Part shown: positions 5,005-5,548 of the stretch, one piece after another
How positions within the stretch are numbered: position 1 is the stretch's first letter
How the letters are laid out: every line of letters begins with the position of its first letter
NCBI GenBank assembly: GCA_019751475.1
Contig: JAIENH010000095.1
Coordinates: 1-5,548, forward strand
DNA from: Cyclobacteriaceae bacterium
Lineage (GTDB): Bacteria; Bacteroidota; Bacteroidia; Cytophagales; Cyclobacteriaceae
Direction: 5' to 3'
DNA: 5,548 bases
Notes under the pieces: model-generated
Seen by the model: only the letters and a program-made list of their open reading frames with translations
Told to the model about the DNA's origin: nothing
Databases searched by the model: none
Program-made: the position numbers and the translations under genes

Positions 5005-5548
5005 ATGACACTTTCTATCCCAGAGCATCTCGAAACCAGACGCCTGCTTTTGTCGCGGTTAAGGTACGAAGATGCTGAGGAAATTTTCTATGCCTATGCC
5101 AGTAAACCAGAAGCTACCCGGTATGTGTCGTGGCCAACACATCAACGGGTGGAAGACACACGCGCTTTCTTGCGCTACGCACATCAATCGTGGAATGCAG
5201 GGACAGACTATTCATTTGCCATTCGGCTAAAAGAGCACCATCGGCTTATTGGTAGTTTTGGTCTTATCAACGATGCCGGCAAAATACAATTTGGCTACAT
5301 CCTTGGTCCGCTGCACTGGGGTGCAGGCTATGCTACGGAAGCGTGTATCAAGCTGATGGAAGTAGTACGCACGATGGCTGGCGTGTATCGGGTGCAGACT
5401 TTCGTGGATACTGAAAACGTAGCTTCCATCCGTGTGCTGCAAAAATCGGGACTGCTGGAGGAAGCACGACTGCCAAAGTGGTTCAGGTTTGTAAACCAAG
5501 GCAATGAACCAAAGGACTGTGTGTTGTTCCGGCTGGACTTGCCCGCTC
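5005..5548 (+). CDS. GNAT-family N-acetyltransferase (RimJ/RimL type), 3' end cut by window edge
   Basis: There are 181 codons from ATG 5005 to the window edge with no stop, close to the usual full length (about 170-190 residues), so only a few residues are probably missing. The protein opens MTLSIPEHLETRRLLLSRLR, matching the 'L.TeRLlLR' beginning of the Acetyltransf_3 (RimJ/RimL) group. The acetyl-CoA-binding motif A region reads GYILGPLHWGAGYATEACIK, with W-G-x-G-Y-A-T-E-A in the Q/R-x-x-G-x-G/A position. The later NVASIRVLQKSGLLEEARL corresponds to the family's 'N..S..vleK.GF' block. Such enzymes transfer acetyl from acetyl-CoA to an amino group; the substrate (ribosomal protein, amino acid, antibiotic or other) cannot be told from sequence. 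It diverges from the small acidic protein gene. No in-frame ATG lies upstream before the stop at 4969, so this start is preferred. Confidence 0.9.
   Translation, partial: MTLSIPEHLETRRLLLSRLRYEDAEEIFYAYASKPEATRYVSWPTHQRVEDTRAFLRYAHQSWNAGTDYSFAIRLKEHHRLIGSFGLINDAGKIQFGYILGPLHWGAGYATEACIKLMEVVRTMAGVYRVQTFVDTENVASIRVLQKSGLLEEARLPKWFRFVNQGNEPKDCVLFRLDLPA

Overview
The window looks like chromosomal DNA from a member of the Bacteroidota, most likely the Cytophagales side of the phylum. The basis is the protein content: a PorT-like outer-membrane barrel protein, a head-GIN (DUF2807) lipoprotein, a YebC of the MGR-start type, and the absence of consistent Shine-Dalgarno sequences ahead of the starts. 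The genus cannot be told from the sequence. I see no tRNA, rRNA, CRISPR array, riboswitch or phage gene.

Layout. Positions 1-737 (minus) hold the N-terminal part of a secreted beta-barrel-like protein that runs off the left edge. After a 150-bp divergent intergenic region comes a plus-strand gene at 888-3051 for a membrane-anchored LTA-synthase-type sulfatase-fold enzyme (phosphoglycerol transferase-like). That gene is broken twice: a 1-nt frameshift near 2292-2300, and a hairpin-rich insertion of about 182 bp at 2624-2805. Removing the insertion in silico rejoins the conserved reading frame exactly. Next is an intact DUF2807 lipoprotein (3115-3828). A 130-bp palindromic MITE-like element (3837-3966) lies between it and the convergent yebC gene (3981-4688, minus). 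A small uncharacterised acidic protein (4755-4940, minus, perhaps longer) lies just upstream of yebC on the same strand, and a GNAT acetyltransferase (5005 to the right edge, plus) diverges from it.

How the parts relate. The genes are mostly unrelated housekeeping and envelope functions and do not form an obvious multi-gene system. The envelope-related ones are the barrel protein, the LtaS-like enzyme and the head-GIN lipoprotein. The small protein and yebC may be co-transcribed. The most interesting content is non-coding: two structurally different small palindromic elements without a transposase, one caught inside a gene. The first carries a near-consensus Bacteroidota promoter pointing into the 3' remnant and the downstream lipoprotein gene. 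A 13-bp exact inverted repeat also brackets the broken gene.
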